NCBI GenBank assembly: GCA_949987695.1
Contig: OX465289.1
Span: 142,844,390 to 142,908,389, forward strand
DNA: 64,000 bases
DNA from: Merzomyia westermanni
Lineage: Eukaryota; Arthropoda; Insecta; Diptera; Tephritidae
Direction: 5' to 3'
The notes under the pieces were generated by a model. It saw only the letters and a list, made by a program, of their open reading frames with translations. It was not told the DNA's origin and searched no databases. A program made the position numbers and the translations under genes. Position 1 is the first letter of the stretch. Each line of letters opens with the position of its first letter. Below, piece after piece: positions 1 to 11,672 of the stretch.

Positions 1-16
1 TTCGAAGAAATTTAGC

Positions 17-520
17 GAAATTTTTAGGTGTTACCACATAGGATGTTTTAACGGGGTTGCCACCTATCTGCATTTTTTTAATGAAGTTAAATATGCCAAT
101 ATGGATATAAAACGAAAGGTATTTTCCGGCGTAGTAAAATCAAAAGATTTGTAAGTAGGTTTCCACCTATTGTTGCCACATGAGCAACACTTTAATTTAA
201 AACGATTTATTCTGTAAGTAGATACAAATATACGTATATTCAGAATATTTCGAAAACGGCTTGGTCGATTTAGATGAAATTTGGTATGTACATAGTATAC
301 CGAATTCTAGGAATTTTTACTTGGTGTTGACACATAGGATGTTTTAACGGGGTTGCCCCCCATTTGAGTTTTTTTTTACTGAAGTGAAATATGCCAATAA
401 GGGTATCAAACGAAAGGTACTTTCCTTCGTATTTAAATGAAAACATTTCTAAGTAGGTTTCCACCTATTGTTGCCACGTGAGCAACACTTTAATTTAAAA
501 CTAGTTATTTTATAAGTATT
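17..520 (+). repeat. Two diverged ~300-bp direct subrepeats in each unit
   Basis: About 17-216 and 316-520 share ordered blocks: cataggatgttttaacgggg, gaagt-aaatatgccaata, cgaaaggta, and gtaggtttccacctattgtt followed by gagcaacactttaatttaaaac. The block gtaggtttccacctat can fold as TAGGT-ttcc-ACCTA. The pair recurs in units 2, 3 and 4. Function unknown; paired subterminal repeats could be transposase recognition sites, which is inference. Confidence 0.7.
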
Positions 521-951
521 CTAGCAAACCCGGCAGACGTTGTCCTGCCGAAAATGTTACTTTCAACAAGTTGTACTCTCTACCCTCCCCAATTAGCACT
601 TCCTCGTAATTTATTCCTATATCTTAATTTTTCTTTCTGCTTTTGCCCCAAATCCCATACTACTTTTGCCAAGTTTTTTTTGATACATAGAACACATATC
701 TATACATGAAATATCATCAACTTGAACCAAATAAATTCCTAGCTATACCGAATTGCAGCTTTATATAACCTGAGGACTTTTCCAAAAAACTATATATAGC
801 CTGGGTCGGGCTCAGCGAACTCCTGAGCCTGCCTTGAAAGTTTTAGAGACAACGACAATAACATTTGGATATTGATGAAGCACAAACAAAACACAAAATA
901 TGTGGGGTGGCAAAGCCCACCTTTGTAAAATTATGTAAATCTTGACTAAGT

Positions 952-1439
952 GACACATAATATATCCAAATATCATTAATTTAAGTCAAATACGTTCAGA
1001 TTTATGACGAATTGAAACTTTATATAGCAATAAAATGGTGTGGATTTTGGAGAAATAGGCGTGGCCCGCCCACTTTTCAGCATAAAAGTTGTGCTATTTT
1101 CAAAGGCGATTGCTTGTAATTTCAACTAGATATTTTAATAAAAATTGATCAGCTGCTTCTCAAAAGTATGAAGTATACTTCTGCCAACAAATCGGATAAC
1201 ACACAAGCAAAATATCCGGCAAGTATACTGAACGCAAATTTTTCAAACATAAAATGTGCATGTATTAGTATTTCGAAAAAACCTGATTAGAAGTGGTTGG
1301 TAGGGAGGCTATTTATATAAAAAAACTTAATTAAAAAACAAGTAAGGAACTTTTGACACATAATATATCCAAATATCATTAATTTAAGTCAAATACGTTC
1401 AGATTTATGACGAATTGAAACTTTATATAGCAATAAAAT
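952..1439 (+). repeat. 403-bp direct repeat within unit 1 (second copy truncated)
   Basis: The sequence starting gacacataatatatccaaat occurs at 952 and again at 1355. The second copy is cut after about 85 bp, where it joins cagtgcagcacgacg of the helicase-side segment. The same structure is in units 2 and 3. In unit 4 both copies are complete. Confidence 0.8.
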
Positions 1440-1602
1440 GGTACAGTGCAGCACGACGTAATAATACCCCAATGGAAGATGCAGTTGACCGCGCCTACAG
1501 AATCATTGCTCATAAATTAAACACTTAAGCGACAGAAGGGAGAAATTTTCAATACCGGGTACGAACTTTCGGCTTTGAAGACGTTGAGAACTGTAAAAAC
1601 AA

Positions 1603-3236
1603 TGTTTCTTTCTTTATGGTCCGGGAGGCACTGGAAATTTATTTATATACAAAACTCTTTATTATATGCTGACTGGTCAACGGTACAAAGTGCAATGTAT
1701 GGCTTTTAGAGGTGTTGCCCCGACATTGTTGCCTTATGGCCGTACTTCGCATAAGACCTTTGGACTAAAAGTACCATTGACACCCGACTTGGTTTCAAGT
1801 ATGCTGGTTCTTTGAAGGCTAGATTTTTAGCAAAAATATATGTTTTTCATGGATGAGGCTCCAATGCTTCCAAAGTACGGACTAGAAAATATTGATCATC
1901 TTTTGCGTTTGATTGGACATCAGGATGCCCCCTTTCGGTAGGAAAGTGATAGTCGTGGGCTCCTCCGTTTCGCCAATGCCTACCTGTGCAACCGCGAGCA
2001 AACAAGAGTGAGTTGTTGGATCTGCCAGTTAAAAAAAAGCTTCTTATGGTCACATTTTAAAACCATTACCCTTGAAGAAAATATACGTACAGATCAAGAG
2101 GAACGGCAGTTTGATGAATACTTATGGAGATTAGGTAATAGAGAAATTGAATTGCCAGAACACATAACTTCAGAAATCAATTTAACAGATGAAATATTTG
2201 GCAACTGCTTTCCCAGTGATAACTATGAAGCAATGGAAGAAAGGGCAATACTTGCGCCCTTCAATAAAGATGTCGATCGTATTAACAATTAACAATGAAA
2301 TTATTGAACAAATTCCAGGTGATTATAAAGTCTATTATAATTACGATTCGGTAAAAGATCAATATGTAATGAAGTAAGATTAGCTGTGACAGGCCTTTGT
2401 AATAATATAATAAAAGCTAAAATAGTTAGCGAACAATCCGGCAAGGAAGTACATATACCGAGAATAACACTTGACTCTTCAAAGGGACAGATAGGGTGCA
2501 CCATGCAACGGCATCAATAAATCGTAAGGCCAGCATTTGCTATGCGCACAAAGCTTAAGGGCAAACTTTTGAGTTTGTTGGAGTGGAGCTAAATTCATCT
2601 GTGTTCATGCATGGTATGTTATAACAGGTGGCGCAAAAGTAAGCTTCCGATGTTCAGCATATCGGTTGTGGCACGTGCAGTGTGTGCTGTTGCACCGTCT
2701 TGTTGGAGCCACATGTTTTCCAATCCCAATTCATCAAGTTGCGGCAAAAAGAACTCGTTGATCATTGCTCTGTAGCGCTCACCATTCACAGTAACCGTTT
2801 GGCCCCGACCGATTATTGGTCAAATAAATAGTCAGCAATATTCCGCGTTCTGGAGCAGTGTAGCGTAACATTGTTTATTAACGTGTATTTCGCATGTGTT
2901 TACTACACAAATGTCAAAACAGAACTGACTTTAGGGGCCAATCGCAAAATTTATAGCATTTTCTGATAGGAGGATGACTTTTGCGCCACCCTGTATGTGG
3001 CGTTTTCAAGAGTTAAGCTAACAACTACGATAAAAGTAATGCTTTCAAAATAAAATCAGGGACGTACTCGGAACATGGTATGGAAGGAAGTAAAAAGTTA
3101 TGTTATGTTTCGAAAAATAAAACATAGATCGAAAATTTTACTTGATTCACTATATCGAGCACTAACCGACAAATATACAGATGTTGCCCTATTTTTGCTC
3201 GATTTTTCTTTTTTCATTATAACCGACAGCCGCTAA
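1603..3236 (+). pseudogene. Helitron PIF1-like helicase relic, unit 1
   Basis: Conceptual translation across frames gives a PIF1-type helicase of Helitron Rep-Hel proteins. It has a P-loop-like GPGGTGN at about 1619-1640, in which the usual lysine is asparagine, Walker B-like FFMDEAPML at about 1845, then ILAPFNKDVDRINNEIIEQ-type sequence around 2250-2310, and the C-terminal helicase segment RITLDSSKGQIG at about 2460. Motif VI (LYV/AFSRV) is split by the MITE at 2624-2993 and resumes at about 2994. Multiple stops and frameshifts make it nonfunctional. The Rep (HUH) domain was not found in the unit. Confidence 0.8.
2624..2993 (-). mobile_element. Rosa-derived MITE in helicase motif VI, unit 1
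   Basis: A 370-bp element flanked by TA. Its ends (acaggtggcgcaaaagtaag and the inverse of gacttttgcgccaccctg) match the inverted repeats of the mariner at 12901-14217. It is that mariner with two internal deletions, matching removal of about 13090-13670 and 13820-14188. Orientation is opposite to the parent. Removing the element plus one TA rejoins the helicase frame at its motif VI (GML-YVAFSR). Confidence 0.9.
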
Positions 3237-5130
3237 CCATACAATTCAGCAAGAAGTTTTTAAAGCCTTCAAGGTGTAATTATGTGTTTTCAAATTTTGT
3301 TACCAATAAGCTCTGTTTGTGGTTAGTGTTCCATGTGGTTTTAAAATCTATTTTTGAAAAGCTCCAATGCTGATAAGTATAAAATTATAAAATATACATA
3401 TAACCGGAATTTCTTAACCAACTGATGAGTATCTAAGGCAAACTAAATAGTAGGGCAACCTATAAAAGTGCCGAGCAAAGCTCGGTCGCCGAGGTACTAT
3501 AACTTTAAACGAGCTATGGCTCAACCCATTTCGAAGAAATTTAGCGAAATTTTTAGGTGTTACCACATAGGATGTTTTAACGGGGTTGCCACCTATCTGC
3601 ATTTTTTTAATGAAGTTAAATATGCCAATATGGATATAAAACGAAAGGTATTTTTCCGGCGTAGTAAAATCAAAAGATTTGTAAGTAGGTTTCCACCTAT
3701 TGTTGCCACATGAGCAACACTTTAATTTAAAACGATTTATTCTGTAAGTAGATACAAATATACGTATATTCAGAATATTTCGAAAACGGCTTGGTCGATT
3801 TAGATGAAATTTGGTATGTACATAGTATACCGAATTCTAGGAATTTTTACTTGGTGTTGACACATAGGATGTTTTAACGGGGTTGCCCCCATTTGAGTTT
3901 TTTTTTACTGAAGTGAAATATGCCAATAAGGGTATCAAACGAAAGGTACTTTCCTTCGTATTTAAATGAAAACATTTCTAAGTAGGTTTCCACCTATTGT
4001 TGCCACGTGAGCAACACTTTAATTTAAAACTAGTTATTTTATAAGTATTCTAGCAAACCCGGCAGACGTTGTCCTGCCGAAAATGTTACTTTCAACAAGT
4101 TGTACTCTCTACCCTCCCCAATTAGCACTTCTTCGTATTTATTCCTATATCTTAATTTTTCTTTCTGCTTTTGCCCCAAATCCCATACTACTTTTGCCAA
4201 GTTTTTTTTGATACATAGAACACATATCTATACATGAAATATCATCAACTTGAACCAAATAAATTCCTAGCTATACCGAATTGCAGCTTTATATAACCTG
4301 AGGACTTTTCCAAAAAACTATATATAGCCTGGGTCGGGCTCAGCGAACTCCTGAGCCTGCCTTGAAAGTTTTAGAGACAACGACAATAACATTTGGATAT
4401 TGATGAAGCACAAACAAAACACAAAATATGTGGGGTGGCAAAGCCCACCTTTGTAAAATTATGTAAATCTTGACTAAGTGACACATAATATATCCAAATA
4501 TCATTAATTTAAGTCAAATACGTTCAGATTTATGACGAATTGAAACTTTATATAGCAATAAAATGGTGTGGATTTTGGAGAAATAGGCGTGGCCCGCCCA
4601 CTTTTCAGCATAAAAGTTGTGCTATTTTCAAAGGCGATTGCTTGTAATTTCAACTAGATATTTTAATAAAAATTGATCAGCTGCTTCTCAAGAGTATGAA
4701 GTATACTTCTGCCAACAAATCGGATAACACACAAGCAAAATATCCGGCAAGTATACTGAACGCAAATTTTTCAAACATAAAATGTGCATGTATTAGTATT
4801 TCGAAAAAACCTGATTAGAAGTGGTTGGTAGGGAGGCTATTTATATAAAAAAACTTAATTAAAAAACAAGTAAGGAACTTTTGACACATAATATATCCAA
4901 ATATCATTAATTTAAGTCAAATACGTTCAGATTTATGACGAATTGAAACTTTATATAGCAATAAAATGGTACAGTGCAGCACGACGTAATAATACCCCAA
5001 TGGAAGATGCAGTTGACCGCGCCTACAGAATCATTGCTCATAAATTAAACACTTAAGCGACAGAAGGGAGAAATTTTCAATACCGGGTACGAACTTTCGG
5101 CTTTGAAGACGTTGAGAACTGTAAAAACAA

Positions 5131-6106
5131 CAATAAAGATGTCGATCGTATTAACAATTAACAATGAAATTATTGAACAAATTCCAGGTGATTATAAAGT
5201 CTATTATAATTACGATTCGGTAAAAGATCAATATGTAATGAAGTAAGATTAGCTGTGACAGGCCTTTGTAATAATATAATAAAAGCTAAAATAGTTAGCG
5301 AACAATCCGGCAAGGAAGTACATATACCGAGAATAACACTTGACTCTTCAAAGGGACAGATAGGGTGCACCATGCAACGGCATCAATAAATCGTAAGGCC
5401 AGCATTTGCTATGCGCACAAAGCTTAAGGGCAAACTTTTGAGTTTGTTGGAGTGGAGCTAAATTCATCTGTGTTCATGCATGGTATGTTATAACAGGTGG
5501 CGCAAAAGTAAGCTTCCGATGTTCAGCATATCGGTTGTGGCACGTGCAGTGTGTGCTGTTGCACCGTCTTGTTGGAGCCACATGTTTTCCAATCCCAATT
5601 CATCAAGTTGCGGCAAAAAGAACTCGTTGATCATTGCTCTGTAGCGCTCACCATTCACAGTAACCGTTTGGCCCCGACCGATTATTGGTCAAATAAATAG
5701 TCAGCAATATTCCGCGTTCTGGAGCAGTGTAGCGTAACATTGTTTATTAACGTGTATTTCGCATGTGTTTACTACACAAATGTCAAAACAGAACTGACTT
5801 TAGGGGCCAATCGCAAAATTTATAGCATTTTCTGATAGGAGGATGACTTTTGCGCCACCCTGTATGTGGCGTTTTCAAGAGTTAAGCTAACAACTACGAT
5901 AAAAGTAATGCTTTCAAAATAAAATCAGGGACGTACTCGGAACATGGTATGGAAGGAAGTAAAAAGTTATGTTATGTTTCGAAAAATAAAACATAGATCG
6001 AAAATTTTACTTGATTCACTATATCGAGCACTAACCGACAAATATACAGATGTTGCCCTATTTTTGCTCGATTTTTCTTTTTTCATTATAACCGACAGCC
6101 GCTAAC
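5131..6106 (+). pseudogene. Helitron helicase relic, unit 2 (5' part deleted)
   Basis: Only the C-terminal third remains, starting at the caataaagatgtcgatcg word that in unit 1 encodes NKDVDR. It reads through the RITLDSSKGQIG region and is split at motif VI by the MITE at 5493-5862. There is no P-loop or Walker B, so it cannot encode an ATPase. Confidence 0.75.
5493..5862 (-). mobile_element. Rosa-derived MITE, unit 2
   Basis: Same 370-bp element at the same helicase position as in units 1 and 3, with identical TA flanks. A shared insertion site means one insertion event followed by amplification of the host unit. Confidence 0.9.
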
Positions 6107-8000
6107 CATACAATTCAGCAAGAAGTTTTTAAAGCCTTCAAGGTGTAATTATGTGTTTTCAAATTTTGTTACCAATAAGCTCTGTTTGTGGTTAGTGTTC
6201 CATGTGGTTTTAAAATCTATTTTTGAAAAGCTCCAATGCTGATAAGTATAAAATTATAAAATATACATATAACCGGAATTTCTTAACCAACTGATGAGTA
6301 TCTAAGGCAAACTAAATAGTAGGGCAACCTATAAAAGTGCCGAGCAAAGCTCGGTCGCCGAGGTACTATAACTTTAAACGAGCTATGGCTCAACCCATTT
6401 CGAAGAAATTTAGCGAAATTTTTAGGTGTTACCACATAGGATGTTTTAACGGGGTTGCCACCTATCTGCATTTTTTTTAATGAAGTTAAATATGCCAATA
6501 TGGATATAAAACGAAAGGTATTTTCCGGCGTAGTAAAATCAAAAGATTTGTAAGTAGGTTTCCACCTATTGTTGCCACATGAGCAACACTTTAATTTAAA
6601 ACGATTTATTCTGTAAGTAGATACAAATATACGTATATTCAGAATATTTCGAAAACGGCTTGGTCGATTTAGATGAAATTTGGTATGTACATAGTATACC
6701 GAATTCTAGGAATTTTTACTTGGTGTTGACACATAGGATGTTTTAACGGGGTTGCCCCCCATTTGAGTTTTTTTTTACTGAAGTGAAATATGCCAATAAG
6801 GGTATCAAACGAAAGGTACTTTCCTTCGTATTTAAATGAAAACATTTCTAAGTAGGTTTCCACCTATTGTTGCCACGTGAGCAACACTTTAATTTAAAAC
6901 TAGTTATTTTATAAGTATTCTAGGAAACCCGGCAGACGTTGTCCTGCCGAAAATGTTACTTTCAACAAGTTGTACTCTCTACCCTCCCCAATTAGCACTT
7001 CTTCGTAATTTATTCCTATATCTTAATTTTTCTTTCTGCTTTTGCCCCAAATCCCATACTACTTTTGCCAAGTTTTTTTTGATACATAGAACACATATCT
7101 ATACATGAAATATCATCAACTTGAACCAAATAAATTCCTAGCTATACCGAATTGCAGCTTTATATAACCTGAGGACTTTTCCAAAAAACTATATATAGCC
7201 TGGGTCGGGCTCAGCGAACTCCTGAGCCTGCCTTGAAAGTTTTAGAGACAACGACAATAACATTTGGATATTGATGAAGCACAAACAAAACACAAAATAT
7301 GTGGGGTGGCAAAGCCCACCTTTGTAAAATTATGTAAATCTTGACTAAGTGACACATAATATATCCAAATATCATTAATTTAAGTCAAATACGTTCAGAT
7401 TTATGACGAATTGAAACTTTATATAGCAATAAAATGGTGTGGATTTTGGAGAAATAGGCGTGGCCCGCCCACTTTTCAGCATAAAAGTTGTGCTATTTTC
7501 AAAGGCGATTGCTTGTAATTTCAACTAGATATTTTAATAAAAATTGATCAGCTGCTTCTCAAGAGTATGAAGTATACTTCTGCCAACAAATCGGATAACA
7601 CACAAGCAAAATATCCGGCAAGTATACTGAACGCAAATTTTTCAAACATAAAATGTGCATGTATTAGTATTTCGAAAAAACCTGATTAGAAGTGGTTGGT
7701 AGGGAGGCTATTTATATAAAAAAACTTAATTAAAAAACAAGTAAGGAACTTTTGACACATAATATATCCAAATATCATTAATTTAAGTCAAATACGTTCA
7801 GATTTATGACGAATTGAAACTTTATATAGCAATAAAATGGTACAGTGCAGCACGACGTAATAATACCCCAATGGAAGATGCAGTTGACCGCGCCTACAGA
7901 ATCATTGCTCATAAATTAAACACTTAAGCGACAGAAGGGAGAAATTTTCAATACCGGGTACGAACTTTCGGCTTTGAAGACGTTGAGAACTGTAAAAACA

Positions 8001-9635
8001 ATGTTTCTTTCTTTATGGTCCGGGAGGCACTGGAAATTTATTTATATACAAAACTCTTTATTATATGCTGACTGGTCAACGGTACAAAGTGCAATGTATG
8101 GCTTTTAGAGGTGTTGCCCCGACATTGTTGCCTTATGGCCGTACTTCGCATAAGACCTTTGGACTAAAAGTACCATTGACACCCGACTTGGTTTCAAGTA
8201 TGCTGGTTCTTTGAAGGCTAGATTTTTAGCAAAAATATATGTTTTTCATGGATGAGGCTCCAATGCTTCCAAAGTACGGACTAGAAAATATTGATCATCT
8301 TTTGCGTTTGATTGGACATCAGGATGCCCCCTTTCGGTAGGAAAGTGATAGTCGTGGGCTCCTCCGTTTCGCCAATGCCTACCTGTGCAACCGCGAGCAA
8401 ACAAGAGTGAGTTGTTGGATCTGCCAGTTAAAAAAAAGCTTCTTATGGTCACATTTTAAAACCATTACCCTTGAAGAAAATATACGTACAGATCAAGAGG
8501 AACGGCAGTTTGATGAATACTTATGGAGATTAGGTAATAGAGAAATTGAATTGCCAGAACACATAACTTCAGAAATCAATTTAACAGATGAAATATTTGG
8601 CAACTGCTTTTCCAGTGATAACTATGAAGCAATGGAAGAAAGGGCAATACTTGCGCCCTTCAATAAAGATGTCGATCGTATTAACAATTAACAATGAAAT
8701 TATTGAACAAATTCCAGGTGATTATAAAGTCTATTATAATTACGATTCGGTAAAAGATCAATATGTAATGAAGTAAGATTAGCTGTGACAGGCCTTTGTA
8801 ATAATATAATAAAAGCTAAAATAGTTAGCGAACAATCCGGCAAGGAAGTACATATACCGAGAATAACACTTGACTCTTCAAAGGGACAGATAGGGTGCAC
8901 CATGCAACGGCATCAATAAATCGTAAGGCCAGCATTTCCTATGCGCACAAAGCTTAAGGGCAAACTTTTGAGTTTGTTGGAGTGGAGCTAAATTCATCTG
9001 TGTTCATGCATGGTATGTTATAACAGGTGGCGCAAAAGTAAGCTTCCGATGTTCAGCATATCGGTTGTGGCACGTGCAGTGTGTGCTGTTGCACCGTCTT
9101 GTTGGAGCCACATGTTTTCCAATCCCAATTCATCAAGTTGCGGCAAAAAGAACTCGTTGATCATTGCTCTGTAGCGCTCACCATTCACAGTAACCGTTTG
9201 GCCCCGACCGATTATTGGTCAAATAAATAGTCAGCAATATTCCGCGTTCTGGAGCAGTGTAGCGTAACATTGTTTATTAACGTGTATTTCGCATGTGTTT
9301 ACTACACAAATGTCAAAACAGAACTGACTTTAGGGGCCAATCGCAAAATTTATAGCATTTTCTGATAGGAGGATGACTTTTGCGCCACCCTGTATGTGGC
9401 GTTTTCAAGAGTTAAGCTAACAACTACGATAAAAGTAATGCTTTCAAAAGAAAATCAGGGACGTACTCGGAACATGGTATGGAAGGAAGTAAAAAGTTAT
9501 GTTATGTTTCGAAAAATAAAACATAGATCGAAAATTTTACTTGATTCACTATATCGAGCACTAACCGACAAATATACAGATGTTGCCCTATTTTTGCTCG
9601 ATTTTTCTTTTTTCATTATAACCGACAGCCGCTAA
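8001..9635 (+). pseudogene. Helitron PIF1-like helicase relic, unit 3
   Basis: Same domain order and same defects as unit 1, including the asparagine in the P-loop, so the lesion predates amplification. After the MITE (9023-9392) the frame resumes as VAFSRVKLTTTIKV. It runs to a stop at 9635 because one stop present in the sister units is absent here. The longest uninterrupted central piece (8407-8691) contains the ELPEHI...ILAPFNKDVDRINN region. Confidence 0.8.
9023..9392 (-). mobile_element. Rosa-derived MITE, unit 3
   Basis: Third array copy of the 370-bp two-deletion MITE, same site and orientation as the other two, TA-flanked. Confidence 0.9.
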
Positions 9636-9928
9636 CCATACAATTCAGCAAGAAGTTTTTAAAGCCTTCAAGGTGTAATTATGTGTTTTCAAATTTTGTT
9701 ACCAATAAGCTCTGTTTGTGGTTAGTGTTCCATGTGGTTTTAAAATCTATTTTTGAAAAGCTCCAATGCTGATAAGTATAAAATTATAAAATATACATAT
9801 AACCGGAATTTCTTAACCAACTGATGAGTATCTAAGGCAAACTAAATAGTAGGGCAACCTATAAAAGTGCCGAGCAAAGCTCGGTCGCCGAGGTACTATA
9901 ACTTTAAAGGAGCTATGGCTCAACCCAT

Positions 9929-11672
9929 TTCGAAGAAATTTAGCGAAATTTTTAGGTGTTACCACATAGGATGTTTTAACGGGGTTGCCACCTATCTGCA
10001 TTTTTTTAATGAAGTTAAATATGCCAATATGGATATAAAACGAAAGGTATTTTCCGGCGTAGTAAAATCAAAAGATTTGTAAGTAGGTTTCCACCTATTG
10101 TTGCCACATGAGCAACACTTTAATTTAAAACGATTTATTCTGTAAGTAGATACAAATATACGTATATTCAGAATATTTCGAAAACGGCTTGGTCGATTTA
10201 GATGAAATTTGGTATGTACATAGTATACCGAATTCTAGGAATTTTTACTTGGTGTTGACACATAGGATGTTTTAACGGGGTTGCCCCCCATTTGAGTTTT
10301 TTTTACTGAAGTGAAATATGCCAATAAGGGTATCAAACGAAAGGTACTTTCCTTCGTATTTAAATGAAAACATTTCTAAGTAGGTTTCCACCTATTGTTG
10401 CCACGTGAGCAACACTTTAATTTAAAACTAGTTATTTTATAAGTATTCTAGCAAACCCGGCAGACGTTGTCCTGCCGAAAATGTTACTTTCAACAAGTTG
10501 TACTCTCTACCCTCCCCAATTAGCACTTCCTCGTAATTTATTCCTATATCTTAATTTTTCTTTCTGCTTTTGCCCCAAATCCCATACTACTTTTGCCAAG
10601 TTTTTTTTGATACATAGAACACATATCTATACATGAAATATCATCAACTTGAACCAAATAAATTCCTAGCTATACCGAATTGCAGCTTTATATAACCTGA
10701 GGACTTTTCCAAAAAACTATATATAGCCTGGGTCGGGCTCAGCGAACTCCTGAGCCTGCCTTGAAAGTTTTAGAGACAACGACAATAACATTTGGATATT
10801 GATGAAGCACAAACAAAACACAAAATATGTGGGGTGGCAAAGCCCACCTTTGTAAAATTATGTAAATCTTGACTAAGTGACACATAATATATCCAAATAT
10901 CATTAATTTAAGTCAAATACGTTCAGATTTATGACGAATTGAAACTTTATATAGCAATAAAATGGTGTGGATTTTGGAGAAATAGGCGTGGCCCGCCCAC
11001 TTTTCAGCATAAAAGTTGTGCTATTTTCAAAGGCGATTGCTTGTAATTTCAACTAGATATTTTAATAAAAATTGATCAGCTGCTTCTCAAGAGTATGAAG
11101 TATACTTCTGCCAACAAATCGGATAACACACAAGCAAAATATCCGGCAAGTATACTGAACGCAAATTTTTCAAACATAAAATGTGCATGTATTAGTATTT
11201 CGAAAAAACCTGATTAGCAGTGGTTGGTAGGGAGGCTATTTATATAAAAAAACTTAATTAAAAAACAAGTAAGGAACTTTTGACACATAATATATCCAAA
11301 TATCATTAATTTAAGTCAAATACGTTCAGATTTATGACGAATTGAAACTTTATATAGCAATAAAATGGTGTGGATTTTGGAGAAATAGGCGTGGCCCGCC
11401 CACTTTTCAGCATAAAAGTTGTGCTATTCTCAAAGGCGATTGCTTGTAATTTCAACTAGATATTTTAATAAAAATTGATCAGCTGCTTCTCAAGAGTATG
11501 AAGTATACTTCTGCCAACAAATCGGATAACACACAAGCAAAATATCCGGCAAGTATACTGAACGCAAATTTTTCAAACATAAAATGTGCATGTATTAGTA
11601 TTTCGAAAAAACCTGATTAGCAGTGGTTGGTAGGGAGGCTATTTATATAAAAAAACTTAATTAAAAAACAAG
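9929..11672 (+). mobile_element. Partial Helitron-type unit 4 (noncoding part only)
   Basis: Contains the subrepeats, the CGGCAG/CTGCCG hairpin and the noncoding stretch, but no helicase. Where units 1-3 enter helicase-region DNA after the start of the second 403-bp repeat, this unit completes that repeat (11282-11672) and then runs into a mini-me-like sequence (tctaagttcgggtgg). It may mark the boundary between an autonomous-derived array and a nonautonomous relative. Confidence 0.75.
10879..11672 (+). repeat. Complete tandem pair of the 403-bp repeat
   Basis: 10879-11281 and 11282-11672 are near-identical tandem copies. Each runs from gacacataatata through an aggcgtggcccgcccac motif to aaaacaagtaaggaa. 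The last copy leads directly into a mini-me-like element beginning with the same aaacaagtaaggaa word, so this word is probably an element edge. Confidence 0.8.

Larger units (their letters stand above)
1..3529 (+). mobile_element. Helitron-type array unit 1
   Basis: Order within the unit: two diverged direct subrepeats (about 17-216 and 316-520), a candidate hairpin at about 534-560 (CGGCAG...CTGCCG), noncoding DNA with a 403-bp direct repeat, helicase relic from about 1603, MITE at 2624-2993, helicase tail to about 3236, then a second hairpin (CCGAGC-aaa-GCTCGG) at about 3471-3485. The noncoding part is homologous in reverse complement to 12111-12590. Unit edges are defined by the period; the true transposon termini are not proven. 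Confidence 0.75.
3530..6398 (+). mobile_element. Helitron-type array unit 2 (659-bp internal deletion)
   Basis: Same order as unit 1, but sequence matching 1603-2261 is missing, joining ...gtaaaaacaa to caataaagatg at about 5130. The deletion removes the P-loop and Walker B part of the helicase. The joint carries a short caa repeat, as expected for microhomology-mediated loss. The MITE and the helicase tail are retained. Confidence 0.8.
6399..9928 (+). mobile_element. Helitron-type array unit 3
   Basis: Full-length unit close to unit 1. Differences include tccagtgat instead of cccagtgat in the helicase (Pro to Ser) at about 8610, and aaaag instead of aaaat at about 9450, which removes a stop found in units 1 and 2 and lengthens the terminal helicase reading frame. 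These private changes show the units have diverged independently. Confidence 0.8.
1..11672 (+). repeat. Head-to-tail array of about 3.53-kb Helitron-type units
   Basis: The phrase beginning ttcgaagaaatttagcg recurs at 1, 3530, 6399 and 9929, giving periods of 3529, 2869 and 3530 bp. The short second unit lacks 659 bp. Units are near-identical but differ by scattered single-base changes and homopolymer lengths, so they are not exact copies. Each complete unit holds AT-rich noncoding DNA, a PIF1-like Helitron helicase relic and an embedded mariner MITE. The array runs off the left edge of the window. Rolling-circle transposons can produce tandem copies; unequal exchange or an assembly error are alternatives. 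Confidence 0.9.

Noticed and set aside
3414..3713. Short open frames starting near the CCGAGC hairpin in each array unit (both strands)
   Set aside because: Their ends change with homopolymer length between units and no family motif is visible; they are chance frames.
1..11672. CRISPR-like or satellite array
   Set aside because: Units are 3.5 kb with transposon coding remnants, not short repeats with spacers; a simple satellite is not supported because the unit has a composite transposon structure.
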